Below, one piece after another: positions 9,048-19,776 of a DNA stretch of 64,000 bases; positions within the stretch are counted from its first letter, which is position 1, and each line of letters begins with the position of its first letter. Both the position numbers and the translations under genes were made by a program. The notes below the pieces were generated by a model that saw only the letters and a program-made list of their open reading frames with translations, did not search any database and was not told the DNA's origin. The stretch is from the NCBI RefSeq assembly GCF_050943825.1, contig NZ_JBMNPX010000004.1, positions 124,001 to 188,000 on the forward strand. Direction: 5' to 3'. This stretch comes from Pseudoflavonifractor sp050943825 (GTDB lineage Bacteria > Bacillota > Clostridia > Oscillospirales > Oscillospiraceae).

Positions 9048-9541
9048 TTTGATGAAATCATATCACGCACTCTTTTTTTCTGCAAGCACCATTTTTCACC
9101 CTTGCGTTTTGCAAAGTGCCAATTTGAAACGCTTTTTTTGCACAAACAAAGCGTTTTTCTTTTTTCATCCCCAGCTTTTTGTCAAATTTTTATCTAACTC
9201 GTCAGTTCCCACAGTCTTTTCCTCTTTGCCGCTCATATTTTTTCTTTCGCATGATTACAAATCTACTTTTTCTTCGCTCTCAAAAATTTTTAATGTAGGC
9301 AAGTTCTGTTTGGTGATTTTCGTCATAAATTTCTTTTGCAAACCTTATTATTTTATTGATTTTATTGAAAGCGTTTTTACCCCCCTTACTTTTTGTAAAT
9401 AACTCCTTGCAAAATGAACTGATTATGGTAAGATTAATGTGTCATCAGCAAAGGGAAGGTCGAATCTAATGATGTTGTCACTCGCTTAAGCCAACCATTA
9501 TTTTTTCTTTGGCTTCCCTAATATGTAAAGGAGTGGGAATT
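9048..9541. other. AT-rich intergenic island and hppA leader
   Basis: About 490 nt that is clearly AT-rich in an otherwise GC-rich window. It holds an inverted repeat AAACGCTTT (9127-9135)/AAAGCGTTT (9148-9156), a similar GAAAGCGTTTTTA at 9367-9379, the hppA promoter, and a leader hairpin AAGCCAA (9488-9494)/TTGGCTT (9509-9515). An open frame of 117 codons exists at 9049-9402 but has no RBS and low-complexity Phe/Leu/Ser content, so I do not call it a gene. Confidence 0.6.
9407..9434 (+). promoter_or_regulatory. Promoter of hppA
   Basis: -35 TTGCAA (9407-9412), 16-bp spacer, -10 TAAGAT (9429-9434), giving a leader of about 100 nt. A cre/LacI-like GAAAGCGTTTTTA lies some 30 bp upstream. Confidence 0.65.
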
Positions 9542-11674
<2,133 letters not shown>

Positions 11675-11687
11675 CACCAATAAAATA

Positions 11688-11724
11688 AAAAGAGGAGCGC
11701 CTGCTGTGCAGGCGCTCCTCTTTT
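11688..11724. terminator. Bidirectional terminator after hppA and the permuted GH3 gene
   Basis: 17-bp perfect stem (11688-11704 with 11708-11724), 3-nt loop, A-run and T-run flanks, between convergent genes. Confidence 0.95.
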
Positions 11725-11732
11725 CGTTTTTC

Positions 11733-14660
11733 TCACGTCTTGTTCCGCTTAATCCGGACAATCATCCAGATGACGCCGGCCGCCAGCAGGACGGCTACCA
11801 CGCAGTTGGCAATCATCAGCCCGCTCTCCCAGGGGGCAGCGGTATAGGAGATGATGGTGCCGGGGACGATGCCGTTCATGGCATTGGAGTGGACCACAGC
11901 GTAGAGGATGTTGTGGCAGGACTTGCGGAGGTTGTTCAGCGCCGTGGGGCTGGAGGTGTCCTCCATGCTCTTCATGGCGTCGGTGGAGAGAATCAGGTCG
12001 GTGCCCGCGGCAATGGCCTGGTCGGGATACATGTACTCGTAGAGGTCAAAGTCGGTGATGGCCAGGCCCTCAAAGCCCCACTCATCCCGGAGTACGGTCT
12101 GCATCAGAGCCTCCGAGCCGCCGGCCCAGGTGGCGCCCAGCCGGTTGTAGGAACTCATCACCGCGGTGCAGCCCGCCATCTCCTGCTGGGACATGGTGCC
12201 CAGCTCGTCGGAGATATAATTCACAGTCTGCTTGGCGTTCTTCACGGTATACTCGAAGGGTTTGAGATAGATCTCCCGCATGGCCTGCTCGTTGACCCAG
12301 GAGCTGACGCCGTTGTTGACCCGGTTGGTCTCCTGGTCGTTGACGGCGAAGTGCTTGATGGTGCAGTAGACGCCCTTGCTGCTGGCGCCCGACACGGTGG
12401 CAGCCCCCATCACGCCGGAGAGGAAGGGGTCCTCGGAGTAGTACTCAAAGTTGCGGCCGCCGAAGGGACTGCGGTGGATGTTCATGGCGGGGGCGTACCA
12501 GCCGGTGACGCCGTTGTCAATGGCCTCGTTGCCCACCATCACGCCCATCCTGTAAGCCAGGTCGGCGTTCCAGGTGGAGGCAATGACCACCTCGGAGGGG
12601 TAGGAGGTACAGCTGAGGGAGGTCATGTAGGAGTTGATGCCGGCGGGGCCGTCATAGTCCTCGGTAGCGGGCTTGCCGATGGAGGACATCTCCACCGTGG
12701 CATACATGCCGTTGAGCACCAGCTTGACCATGTCCTTCTCCTCCAGCTGGTCCAACAGCAGGTCCCAGGAGGGATCGTCGTAGGGCAGCCCCCTCAGGTC
12801 GATGAGGGACAGACCGTTGTCCGCACCGGTGGTGGGCTCTTCCGCCTCCGGGTCCTCATGGTCGGCTGCCTTGTAGACCTGATAGCCCTCAATGACGGCG
12901 TCGCTGGCGGTCATATCCGCGCCGGTAGGCGCGGTGGGGAAGGTGCCGGCAAAGTCGGAGCGGCTCATGTTCAGGGCATATCCCTCGGTGGGAGTATCGG
13001 TGAACATGGCGGACACATCGTCAAACTGGTTGGTGACGGCGGAATAGTCGGAGGCGCGGTGATTGTCGCCGCTGTACACCTGTTTGCCGCTGACGGTATA
13101 AGAGATGGGCTCACAGCCCTCCTTGACGGTGTGGGAGTCGGTCTGGAGAGTGATGAGGTACTCGCCCTCGTCCAGCACATAGACTTTCTCCGTCTTGTAG
13201 TCGTAGGAGGCCATGTCCTCCACGGCCAGGGTCAGGGTGACAGTCTCACTCTGTCCGGGCTCAATGACACCGGTCTTGGCGAAAGCCCCCAGCACCACGC
13301 TGGACTTCTCAATACCCCGGTCGGCATAGTAAGGCGCGGAGTAGTAGAGCTCCACCACGTCCTTGCCCGCCACAGAGCCGGTGTTGGTGACGGTGACCTC
13401 CACGGTGATATTGCCGTCCACGCCGCCCAGCTCCTGGTTAGAGATGGCCCAGTCAAAAGTGGTATAGCTCAGGCCGTAGCCAAAGGGGTATACCACGGCT
13501 TCGTCGTAGTCGATGAAGCCCTCCACAGCGGCGGTCTCGTAGTAGCGGTAACCCACGTAGATGCCCTCCTCGTACTGGACGAAGGTACCCACGCCGCTGA
13601 CGTTGGAAGCGCTAATATTCTCATACTGGTAGTGGCCGAAGTTGACGAAGGTGGGGTCCTGGGTGAAGTCGGCGGGGTAGATGTCCACGGTCCGGCCCGA
13701 GGGATTCACCGCGCCGGAGAGCACGTCGCCCACGGCGTTAAAGCCGGTCTGGCCGGGGGAGCCCACCCAGAGAATGGCATCCACATTCTCGTCATCCTCC
13801 AGCACGCCCAGCTCCATGGAGGTAGAGGCGTTGATGAGGACAATGACCTTGTCAAAGTGTTCCTCCGCCAGGGCCAGCATGTCCTTCTCGTCCTGGTTGA
13901 GCTCCAGCTGGTGCTGGCCGTCCATATAGTTGTCGTCCCAGCCCTCCATGTCCTGGGTCAGGTCGCCACCCTCGCCGCCGCCCCGACCGATGACCACGAT
14001 GGCGGCATCGCCGTAGGAAGAGAAGCTGGAAATAGCGTCAGCGGTGTAGTTCTCCACCGGCATCTCACCGATGTAATAGGTGGAGGTAGATGGATCGTCC
14101 ATGGTGATGATGCCCTTGGGGTGGTCGTAGACCCGGCTGGCGCCCAGGGCCGTCAGCTCTTCCTTGTAGGAGGCATAGCTGCTGAGGATGGCGTAGACCG
14201 TGTCGTTGATCTCATACCCGGCCTGCTCCAAACCGGCGCGCAGGTCCACCACCGAGCTCAGGTCCACCGAGCCGGAACCGGAGCCACCGTACACCGGGTC
14301 GGCGGCGTCACGGCCCAGCAGAGTCACCTTGGCAGGGGTGGCCAGAGGCAGGGCGCCGTTGTTCTTCAGCAGTACGATGCCCTCGCTCTCAATCTCCTCC
14401 ACCAGGGCGTCGGCCGCCGCCTGCACGTCCTGGGTAGACTCGTAGTCCAGGGTATAATACTCGCTCTCCCAGTCCTCCGAGCCCTCGGTCTTGGTGATGA
14501 TAATATCGCCTCCGCCCAGGTACAGGTCTACATAGCCTTTGAAGATACTGGTCAGGATGTTCACCGCCACGGCCAGAGCCAGCACCAGAGCCAGCGCCAC
14601 CGTCCAGATAGCGGCAAATTTTTTGTTGCTCATCTTCTTTTTTACGCGTTTTTTTCCCAT
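11733..14660 (-). CDS. Circularly permuted GH3 glycosidase anchored by a membrane helix at each end
   Basis: 975 aa. Order: Lys/Arg-rich N-terminus, membrane helix (about 16-38), GH3_C domain (about 85-345; SEGIVLLKNNGALPL, VYGGSGSGSVDLSS, acid/base-type loop GRGGGEGGDL), YPFGYGLSYTTF, FnIII-like domain (about 395-500), linker, then the GH3_N barrel (about 660-900) with YDGPAGI, FGGRNFEYYSEDPFLSG, IKHFAVND and nucleophile Asp870 in GLAITDF, and a C-terminal membrane helix (about 948-968) with a basic tail. Catalytic residues look intact. Permuted GH3 enzymes are known (Ruminococcus albus type); the double anchor would hold the enzyme outside with both ends cytoplasmic. It follows a GH3 lipoprotein gene on the same strand. 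Confidence 0.88.
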   Translation of the reverse strand: MGKKRVKKKMSNKKFAAIWTVALALVLALAVAVNILTSIFKGYVDLYLGGGDIIITKTEGSEDWESEYYTLDYESTQDVQAAADALVEEIESEGIVLLKNNGALPLATPAKVTLLGRDAADPVYGGSGSGSVDLSSVVDLRAGLEQAGYEINDTVYAILSSYASYKEELTALGASRVYDHPKGIITMDDPSTSTYYIGEMPVENYTADAISSFSSYGDAAIVVIGRGGGEGGDLTQDMEGWDDNYMDGQHQLELNQDEKDMLALAEEHFDKVIVLINASTSMELGVLEDDENVDAILWVGSPGQTGFNAVGDVLSGAVNPSGRTVDIYPADFTQDPTFVNFGHYQYENISASNVSGVGTFVQYEEGIYVGYRYYETAAVEGFIDYDEAVVYPFGYGLSYTTFDWAISNQELGGVDGNITVEVTVTNTGSVAGKDVVELYYSAPYYADRGIEKSSVVLGAFAKTGVIEPGQSETVTLTLAVEDMASYDYKTEKVYVLDEGEYLITLQTDSHTVKEGCEPISYTVSGKQVYSGDNHRASDYSAVTNQFDDVSAMFTDTPTEGYALNMSRSDFAGTFPTAPTGADMTASDAVIEGYQVYKAADHEDPEAEEPTTGADNGLSLIDLRGLPYDDPSWDLLLDQLEEKDMVKLVLNGMYATVEMSSIGKPATEDYDGPAGINSYMTSLSCTSYPSEVVIASTWNADLAYRMGVMVGNEAIDNGVTGWYAPAMNIHRSPFGGRNFEYYSEDPFLSGVMGAATVSGASSKGVYCTIKHFAVNDQETNRVNNGVSSWVNEQAMREIYLKPFEYTVKNAKQTVNYISDELGTMSQQEMAGCTAVMSSYNRLGATWAGGSEALMQTVLRDEWGFEGLAITDFDLYEYMYPDQAIAAGTDLILSTDAMKSMEDTSSPTALNNLRKSCHNILYAVVHSNAMNGIVPGTIISYTAAPWESGLMIANCVVAVLLAAGVIWMIVRIKRNKT

Positions 14661-14683
14661 AAATTGTGCTTTCCTCCTTTTTG

Positions 14684-14695
14684 TGAAAGCGTTCA
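14684..14695. promoter_or_regulatory. LacI/CcpA-like half-palindrome TGAAAGCGTTCA
   Basis: 12-bp imperfect palindrome with central CG, 24-35 bp before the permuted GH3 start. It resembles LacI-family operators but is 2 bp shorter than a cre site. Confidence 0.3.
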
Positions 14696-14701
14696 GGGCA
14701 T

Positions 14702-14743
14702 AAAAAGAGCAGAGGGAGGCGGCGGAACCGCTCCCCTCTGCTC
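14702..14743 (-). terminator. Terminator after the GH3 lipoprotein gene
   Basis: Minus-strand GC-rich hairpin, arms 14732-14743 and 14707-14718 with further inner pairing, followed by five T. Only about 40 nt separate it from the next GH3 start and no good promoter is seen between, so some read-through is likely. Confidence 0.8.
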
Positions 14744-14772
14744 ATATTTCCGCAAGTTCAGGCGGGGTAGCT

Positions 14773-14793
14773 GTTCAAAGAGGGTCTTTGAAC
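14773..14793. repeat. 21-bp inverted repeat of unknown role
   Basis: GTTCAAAGA-ggg-TCTTTGAAC: 9-bp perfect arms, 3-nt loop, 30 nt after the lipoprotein stop. There is no T-run on the minus strand, so it is not an ordinary terminator of the upstream gene. Confidence 0.6.
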
Positions 14794-14822
14794 TTTTGCA
14801 GGATCAGCTTTTATCTTGTCTG

Positions 14823-17321
14823 TCACTTTACCAGTTCAGCCGCAGTCGTAGTCAGCGGCTCAGCGCTGTATGTCTCCGTGCGTTCATCGGAAATTACACC
14901 AGACCAGTTCATGCCAAAAGCAAAGTCATAAGCATTTCCGTCAGAGTCTACATAGCACTCCACATCGCGGGGGACATCCTCGTTCTGGGCCTCCACGGCC
15001 TCCATGCTGGCAGGCTGCTGGAAAGGCAGCAGTGCGCTGGGCTCTACCTGGCCGGTAATGACATTCATGATAGCCTCAGGCTGGAACCAATCGGGGTCAA
15101 AGACAGCACCTTCGTAGCCATTAAACCAGAGCAGAATTGCATCAGCCATGGGCTCAACCTCAGACCAAACCATAGGCCCCTTAGCGGACATGACAACAAT
15201 TACTTTACAGTCCTCAGACACAACACTGTCTACATACTGCAATGTCTCGTAGTCACTATACTCATTCGGAAGCGCAGCAGTGTTTCCATAGTAAGATCTG
15301 TTTTCCTTTACTTCCTGTGTAACAATGCCATAATCGCCAGTATTAATTTCCTGTGTAATCATATCTCCCGCGATGGATTCCTTACGTACGGAGTCAGAAT
15401 CCGCAGTGTACTGCTCGTACTGAATAGAGGCGGGGAGCCACTGGCCAGTTTCTTCATCGTAGGTGGACTGGACAAATGGCGCTTTCATGCTGACAATAGC
15501 ATAGTCACACGCTGCAATCTCCTCCGCACTGGCACGGATAATATCGCTCGCCAGATACATCGGCTCACCGTCCTCATCCGTTCCGGAGGGCTCTCCGACA
15601 GTGTCAGTTACAACATTGTAATACTGGCTGGCAAGCTCAAGGTCCACAGAAGGCTTGCAGCTCCAGGTATAGCCCAGACGCTTGCTTCCGCTCTGCTGGT
15701 ATACGTAGGGAATATAAACTGTGGGCTTTTCGGCAGATGCGTCATACTCGTGAATGGTATTGTCCGAATTCTTCAGCATAACAATGGACTGCTCCTGAGT
15801 CTCCCGTCCATAGGCATACGCATCCTCTGTATAGACGCTGGCCACTGCCTCTTCCTTGGAGACATAGGGATTCTCAAACAGGCCAACCTGCATCTGGATT
15901 GTAAAGAAGCGACGGGCAGAATTGCGGACGTGAGCCAGCGCTTCCTCCTCACCCATGTCCTCAGCCAGGAGCTTATACCCCTCTATTGCGTTGGTAATAT
16001 CGCTGGTTCCACCAATCTGGTCATTGCCGACTTTAAAGAGAGCGGCAAATCTCTCCGCAACCGTCAGGTCATCCACGCCATAGGAACGGCCATCTTCTGT
16101 AATACCCCAATCCGTAAGGATAAATCCGTCGTATCCATTGTCACGAAGCAGATTCAGGGTATTTTCATTAAAGGCGTTACCCACAAACTCGCCCAGCGAA
16201 CCGTCCTCACTATAAGGAATACCATAGCTGGGCATCAAGCCGGCTGCAGTTTCTGTCAGACCAGGCAGTTCAAAGGCTCCGTCAAAGAAGGGGATAAGAT
16301 GCGCCTCATAATTGTCTCCAGGGAATACCATGTACTTACCCGTATTGGAATGGTCATCGCGGCCGCCCTCAGACGCACCAGTCGCCGCAAAGTGCTTCAC
16401 AATGGCAACCACGCTGTCTTCGCCCCATCCAAGATCATTGCCGCTCTCATCAAAGGTGGACTGCATACCGTCGATAAATGCCGCCGCCAGATCACGGTTC
16501 AGCGCAGGATCCTCGCTATATGTTCCGCTGGTCCGCCACCAGGTAGGATTGGATGCAAGGTCAATCTGCGGTCCCAGCAGCATGGTAATGCCTACTGCAC
16601 GGTACTGCTTGGAGGACTCAGCTGCAAGCTCGTGCACCAGATCCATATCCATCGTGGCAGCAACTGCATTCTGACCGATAATGCCGGAAATTGTGGTAGG
16701 ATCGGTGCTGATGGTCGCTGGAATGCCATAGTCACCGGTTGCCTCACACAATGCCTGGAGCGCATTTGTCCAGTCTGCTGCCATTGCAGTATTCCCTTCC
16801 ATTGCAGCAGAGCGAGTAGTTCCCGCGCGGCCTCCTGCTTCAATATACTCAAGATCGCTTCCCTCTATCTTACTACCAAAGGAGCTCCAGCCGCCATGGG
16901 TCATGAGGGGTGCAATTTCCTCGCCGGAAAGCATATTGGCCAGTTCCGTCGCACGGGTTGTATCATCCAGCCGCCAGTCCTCATAGGCATCCAGCTGACC
17001 ATTCTTATTCAGATCCTTGAAGGCATAGCCGTCCACCTGAATCAGGCTGACGCCGGAGTCGGGGGAGTAGCCCAGGGTCTCGCCGCCCTCGTTGGTGACC
17101 TTCATCCAGCCGTCATCGGTCTCCTCTTCGGACCACTTCACCTCACCAGAGCCCAGTTCCTCAGGGGTAATCGGATATTCACCAGTGGGCTGCGCGCCGC
17201 TGCCAGTAGGGGCAGGGCTGCCGCTGCCAGTGGGGGTATCCTGTGTACAGGCACTCATCGTGCCTAACAGCATGGTGCCCGCAAGAAGGACAGCCGCCGC
17301 TTTCTTCGCGTAGTCTTTCAT
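14823..17321 (-). CDS. GH3 glycosidase lipoprotein, ordinary domain order, no FnIII domain
   Basis: 832 aa. A signal peptide ending in lipobox GTMSAC (Cys at residue 25) indicates a surface lipoprotein; a Gly/Ser/Pro-rich linker follows. The GH3_N barrel comes first (THGGWSSF, SGTYSEDPALNRDLAA, VKHFAATG, nucleophile motif FILTDWGIT), then GH3_C (EQSIVMLKNSDNTIHEY, NGYEGAVFDPDW) ending at FAFGMNWSGV with no FnIII module. ATG 17321 is chosen because AAAGGAG lies 7 nt before it; codons up to 17339 lack a start. The first ~100 codons are GC-rich like the neighbourhood, whereas most of the body (about 15,050-17,030) is noticeably more AT-rich, suggesting a mosaic or transferred gene. It is divergent from the first two-component cassette. 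Confidence 0.9.
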   Translation of the reverse strand: MKDYAKKAAAVLLAGTMLLGTMSACTQDTPTGSGSPAPTGSGAQPTGEYPITPEELGSGEVKWSEEETDDGWMKVTNEGGETLGYSPDSGVSLIQVDGYAFKDLNKNGQLDAYEDWRLDDTTRATELANMLSGEEIAPLMTHGGWSSFGSKIEGSDLEYIEAGGRAGTTRSAAMEGNTAMAADWTNALQALCEATGDYGIPATISTDPTTISGIIGQNAVAATMDMDLVHELAAESSKQYRAVGITMLLGPQIDLASNPTWWRTSGTYSEDPALNRDLAAAFIDGMQSTFDESGNDLGWGEDSVVAIVKHFAATGASEGGRDDHSNTGKYMVFPGDNYEAHLIPFFDGAFELPGLTETAAGLMPSYGIPYSEDGSLGEFVGNAFNENTLNLLRDNGYDGFILTDWGITEDGRSYGVDDLTVAERFAALFKVGNDQIGGTSDITNAIEGYKLLAEDMGEEEALAHVRNSARRFFTIQMQVGLFENPYVSKEEAVASVYTEDAYAYGRETQEQSIVMLKNSDNTIHEYDASAEKPTVYIPYVYQQSGSKRLGYTWSCKPSVDLELASQYYNVVTDTVGEPSGTDEDGEPMYLASDIIRASAEEIAACDYAIVSMKAPFVQSTYDEETGQWLPASIQYEQYTADSDSVRKESIAGDMITQEINTGDYGIVTQEVKENRSYYGNTAALPNEYSDYETLQYVDSVVSEDCKVIVVMSAKGPMVWSEVEPMADAILLWFNGYEGAVFDPDWFQPEAIMNVITGQVEPSALLPFQQPASMEAVEAQNEDVPRDVECYVDSDGNAYDFAFGMNWSGVISDERTETYSAEPLTTTAAELVK

Positions 17322-17421
17322 TCTTGTTCTCCTTTCCAATCACACAAATTCCGTCTCTCCGGGGCGAGGGGCTTCTCCCGGGAATTGCGCGCCGGCCGCC
17401 CGCCTCAGCTTCCGTGACTGC

Positions 17422-17500
17422 ACTATAACACGACAGAAGTCCACAATTCCAGCAAATCACGCAGACTGTCATTCCCACCACATAAATTGCACATTCCAAG
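17422..17500 (-). promoter_or_regulatory. Activator-type promoter region of the GH3 lipoprotein gene
   Basis: Minus-strand -10 TATAGT (17422-17427) without a good -35. Upstream, GGAAT recurs at 17446-17450, 17471-17475 and 17493-17497, spaced 25 and 22 bp, i.e. about two helical turns, as expected for a direct-repeat-binding activator such as LytTR. Confidence 0.35.
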
Positions 17501-17542
17501 GGGCGACATTTGCCTCTTTTTTATTTATAATTACATATGAGA

Positions 17543-17569
17543 ACGGGCACGGTGTACACAACACGGGCA
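17543..17569 (+). promoter_or_regulatory. Direct repeat ACGGGCA x2, candidate LytTR site
   Basis: ACGGGCA at 17543-17549 and again at 17563-17569, 20 bp apart, ending about 60 bp upstream of the -10 (TATAAT, 17631-17636) of the two-component cassette, whose -35 is poor. LytTR regulators bind direct repeats about two turns apart upstream of weak promoters. Confidence 0.35.
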
Positions 17570-17630
17570 AAAACTGGATTGTTCCCCTGTTTCCAGATTC
17601 CACCGCCGTACGCGCAGGCGTGGTCTGTGC

Positions 17631-17636
17631 TATAAT
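17631..17636 (+). promoter_or_regulatory. -10 box of the RR-HK-GH3 cassette
   Basis: Perfect TATAAT 64 nt before the response regulator ATG; no recognisable -35 at 16-18 bp, suggesting activator dependence. Confidence 0.55.
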
Positions 17637-17699
17637 AGCAACATAAAAGAGATTGCCCGGAATTGGTTGGGAGTGTTGAGAGAAGTGGAGAGAAAGACG

Positions 17700-18407
17700 A
17701 TGAGAAGTGTGGCTGTGGTGGAGGATAGTGCAGCGGAGGCCGAGACCCTGCGCAGGCACTTTGCCCGCTATACCGAGGAACGGGGCGTCCCCTTCAAGGT
17801 GAGCTATTTTACCAGCGGTGAGGAATTTTTGAGCAAATACCGTCCAATCTACGATCTGGTGCTCATGGACATTGGCCTGCCTAAAATGACTGGTATGGAG
17901 GCCGCTGCCCGGTTGCGGGAGCTGGACAAGTCTGTGACGCTGATTTTTGTCACCAATATGGCCCAGTTCGCCGTCAAGGGCTACGAGGTGGACGCTTTTG
18001 ACTTCGTGGTCAAGCCGGTGAGCTATTCCAACTTCTCCCTGAAGCTCCAGCGGGCCCTCAACAAGCTGACCAGCCGCCGGGACACTGAGATTGTCATCTC
18101 CCTGTCGGATCAGATGCTCCGCCTGTCCGCCTCGCAGATTAAGTACATCGAGATCTCCGGCCATAACATGGTCTACCACACCACCGATGGTCCCATCCGA
18201 GCCTACGGCAACCTGAAGGACGCGGAGGCCGCTCTCAACAGCCCCATGTTTGTCCGGTGTAACAGCTGCTATCTGGTGAACCTGAACTACGTCCAGGCCA
18301 TTCGGGGCTATACTGCCGTGGTGGATGGGGATGAGCTTCAAATCAGCCGTCCCCGGCGGAAGGCCTTTGTTCAGGCTCTCAACGACTATCTGGGCGGTGG
18401 GATATAA
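17700..18407 (+). CDS. LytTR-family response regulator (cassette 1)
   Basis: 235 aa, AgrA/VirR-like. Receiver domain about 1-120: acidic pair E8/D9, phospho-acceptor Asp57 in LVLMDIGLP, switch Thr in FVTNMA, Lys in VVKPVS. LytTR DNA-binding domain about 130-235 (QIKYIEISGHNMVYHTT, FVRCNSCYLVNLNYV). ATG 17700 lies 9 nt after GTGGAG; the frame is open upstream to 17667 but without such a site. The stop overlaps the kinase start by one base. The same length and layout recur in the regulator at 32701-33408, which argues for duplication of the whole cassette. Confidence 0.93.
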   Translation: MRSVAVVEDSAAEAETLRRHFARYTEERGVPFKVSYFTSGEEFLSKYRPIYDLVLMDIGLPKMTGMEAAARLRELDKSVTLIFVTNMAQFAVKGYEVDAFDFVVKPVSYSNFSLKLQRALNKLTSRRDTEIVISLSDQMLRLSASQIKYIEISGHNMVYHTTDGPIRAYGNLKDAEAALNSPMFVRCNSCYLVNLNYVQAIRGYTAVVDGDELQISRPRRKAFVQALNDYLGGGI

Positions 18408-19741
18408 TGTTTCAAATCACCAACCTCTTTCTCTATAAGCTGGTATTTACCGCTGCGCTGCTTATTGCAGAGGCACTGTTCCTCTTCCGGCAGAAAAAGC
18501 GCCCCGGATTTCCCATCCGTATGGCTGCCGGTACGGCGATCATGTTCCTGATAGTAGCGGCGTTCCCCATCCTCAGCTACACTGCTGTGTACAGTTCCCT
18601 CATGTTCTCCCTGTTCTTCCTGCTGTCCATTCTGCTGTCCAAGTTCTGCTACGACATCAGCTGGCGGGCCTGCCTGTTCTGCACCGCGGCTGGATACACC
18701 CTCCAGCACCTGGCCTCGGTGTGCTATGATCTGGCCACCACCCTGGGCGGTTTTGAACACGCCGCCCAGTTTTACAGCGACAGCGCCGTGGATATCAGCC
18801 CCTTCTCCGCCCTTATTTTTGTGGAGGTCTACGGCCTGGTGTACTGGTGCCTGTACCACATCTTTGGCCGCCGCCTGCGGAAAGATGAGGCCATCACCAT
18901 CAAAAGTCCTGCCCTGCTGGCTCTGCTGGTGCTTATTCTGCTGGTGGAAATCATCCTGAACGCCTTTGTGGTATACCGGAAATATGAGAGTCTGGACCTG
19001 GTGTACTATCTGTCCGGCTCCCTGACCAACATCATCTGCAGCATCTCTGTTCTGGTTATTCAGTTCAGCCTGCTGCTCAGCAAGTCCCTGGAGGACGAGC
19101 TGGCAGTCGTCAACCAGATGTGGCGCCAGGAGCAGAGGCAATATCAGATTTCCAAAGAGACCATCGACCTCATCAATATGAAATGCCACGACATGAAGCA
19201 CCAGATCCACACCATCAGCAAGCAGGCTGCCATTGACCCCGCTGCCCTGCGTGAGATGGAGGAGACCATCTCCATCTACGATTCCATCGTCAAGACGGGC
19301 AACCAGGCCCTGGACATCATCCTGGCGGAAAAGAGCCTGTACTGCCAGAAGAACGGCATTTTCATCAGCTATATGGCTGATGGCGAGAAGCTGAGCTTTA
19401 TGAGCGGCTCAGATATCTACTCCCTCTTCGGCAACATGCTGGACAACGCCATCCAGACCGTCATCCAGTTGGAGCAGGACAAGCGGGTCATCGGCGTCAC
19501 CATCCGGGCGGAAGGTGAGCTGCTGTCCATCAACTCCCACAACTATTACAGCGGTGACGTCCGCATGGAGCATGGCCTTCCCGTCACCAGCAAGGAGGAC
19601 AAGAATTACCACGGCTTCGGCGTCAAGAGCATGGTAATGATTGTGGAGAAGTACGGTGGCACCATCTCTTTCGACGCCCGGGACCAGATTTTTAACCTCA
19701 ACATTCTCCTGCCTCTCTCTAGCGGCGGACAGGCCATCTGA
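18407..19741 (+). CDS. AgrC-like sensor histidine kinase (cassette 1)
   Basis: 444 aa. About six to seven hydrophobic helices fill residues 10-222, with no large extracellular domain, then a helical linker and a GHKL kinase core. The putative phospho-acceptor is His261 in KCHDMKHQI. The ATPase N-box is FGNMLDNAIQ and the G-box is GFGVKSMVMIVEKYGG. This architecture matches kinases that sense small ligands or membrane partners (AgrC/VirS class, HATPase_c_5). It is followed 35 nt later by the permuted GH3 gene, so an extracellular sugar or glycoconjugate signal is plausible but not shown. Confidence 0.9.
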   Translation: MFQITNLFLYKLVFTAALLIAEALFLFRQKKRPGFPIRMAAGTAIMFLIVAAFPILSYTAVYSSLMFSLFFLLSILLSKFCYDISWRACLFCTAAGYTLQHLASVCYDLATTLGGFEHAAQFYSDSAVDISPFSALIFVEVYGLVYWCLYHIFGRRLRKDEAITIKSPALLALLVLILLVEIILNAFVVYRKYESLDLVYYLSGSLTNIICSISVLVIQFSLLLSKSLEDELAVVNQMWRQEQRQYQISKETIDLINMKCHDMKHQIHTISKQAAIDPAALREMEETISIYDSIVKTGNQALDIILAEKSLYCQKNGIFISYMADGEKLSFMSGSDIYSLFGNMLDNAIQTVIQLEQDKRVIGVTIRAEGELLSINSHNYYSGDVRMEHGLPVTSKEDKNYHGFGVKSMVMIVEKYGGTISFDARDQIFNLNILLPLSSGGQAI

Positions 19742-19776
19742 ACGGAGGGGCGGCAGTTCATCAGGGAGGCACTGCC

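Noticed and set aside
9049..9402. 117-codon frame in the AT-rich gap before hppA
   Set aside because: No RBS, Phe/Ser-rich low complexity, overlaps regulatory sequence.
14684..14695. A CcpA cre site upstream of the permuted GH3 gene
   Set aside because: The match is 12 bp rather than the 14-bp cre and HPr here lacks Ser46; kept only as a low-confidence LacI-like site.
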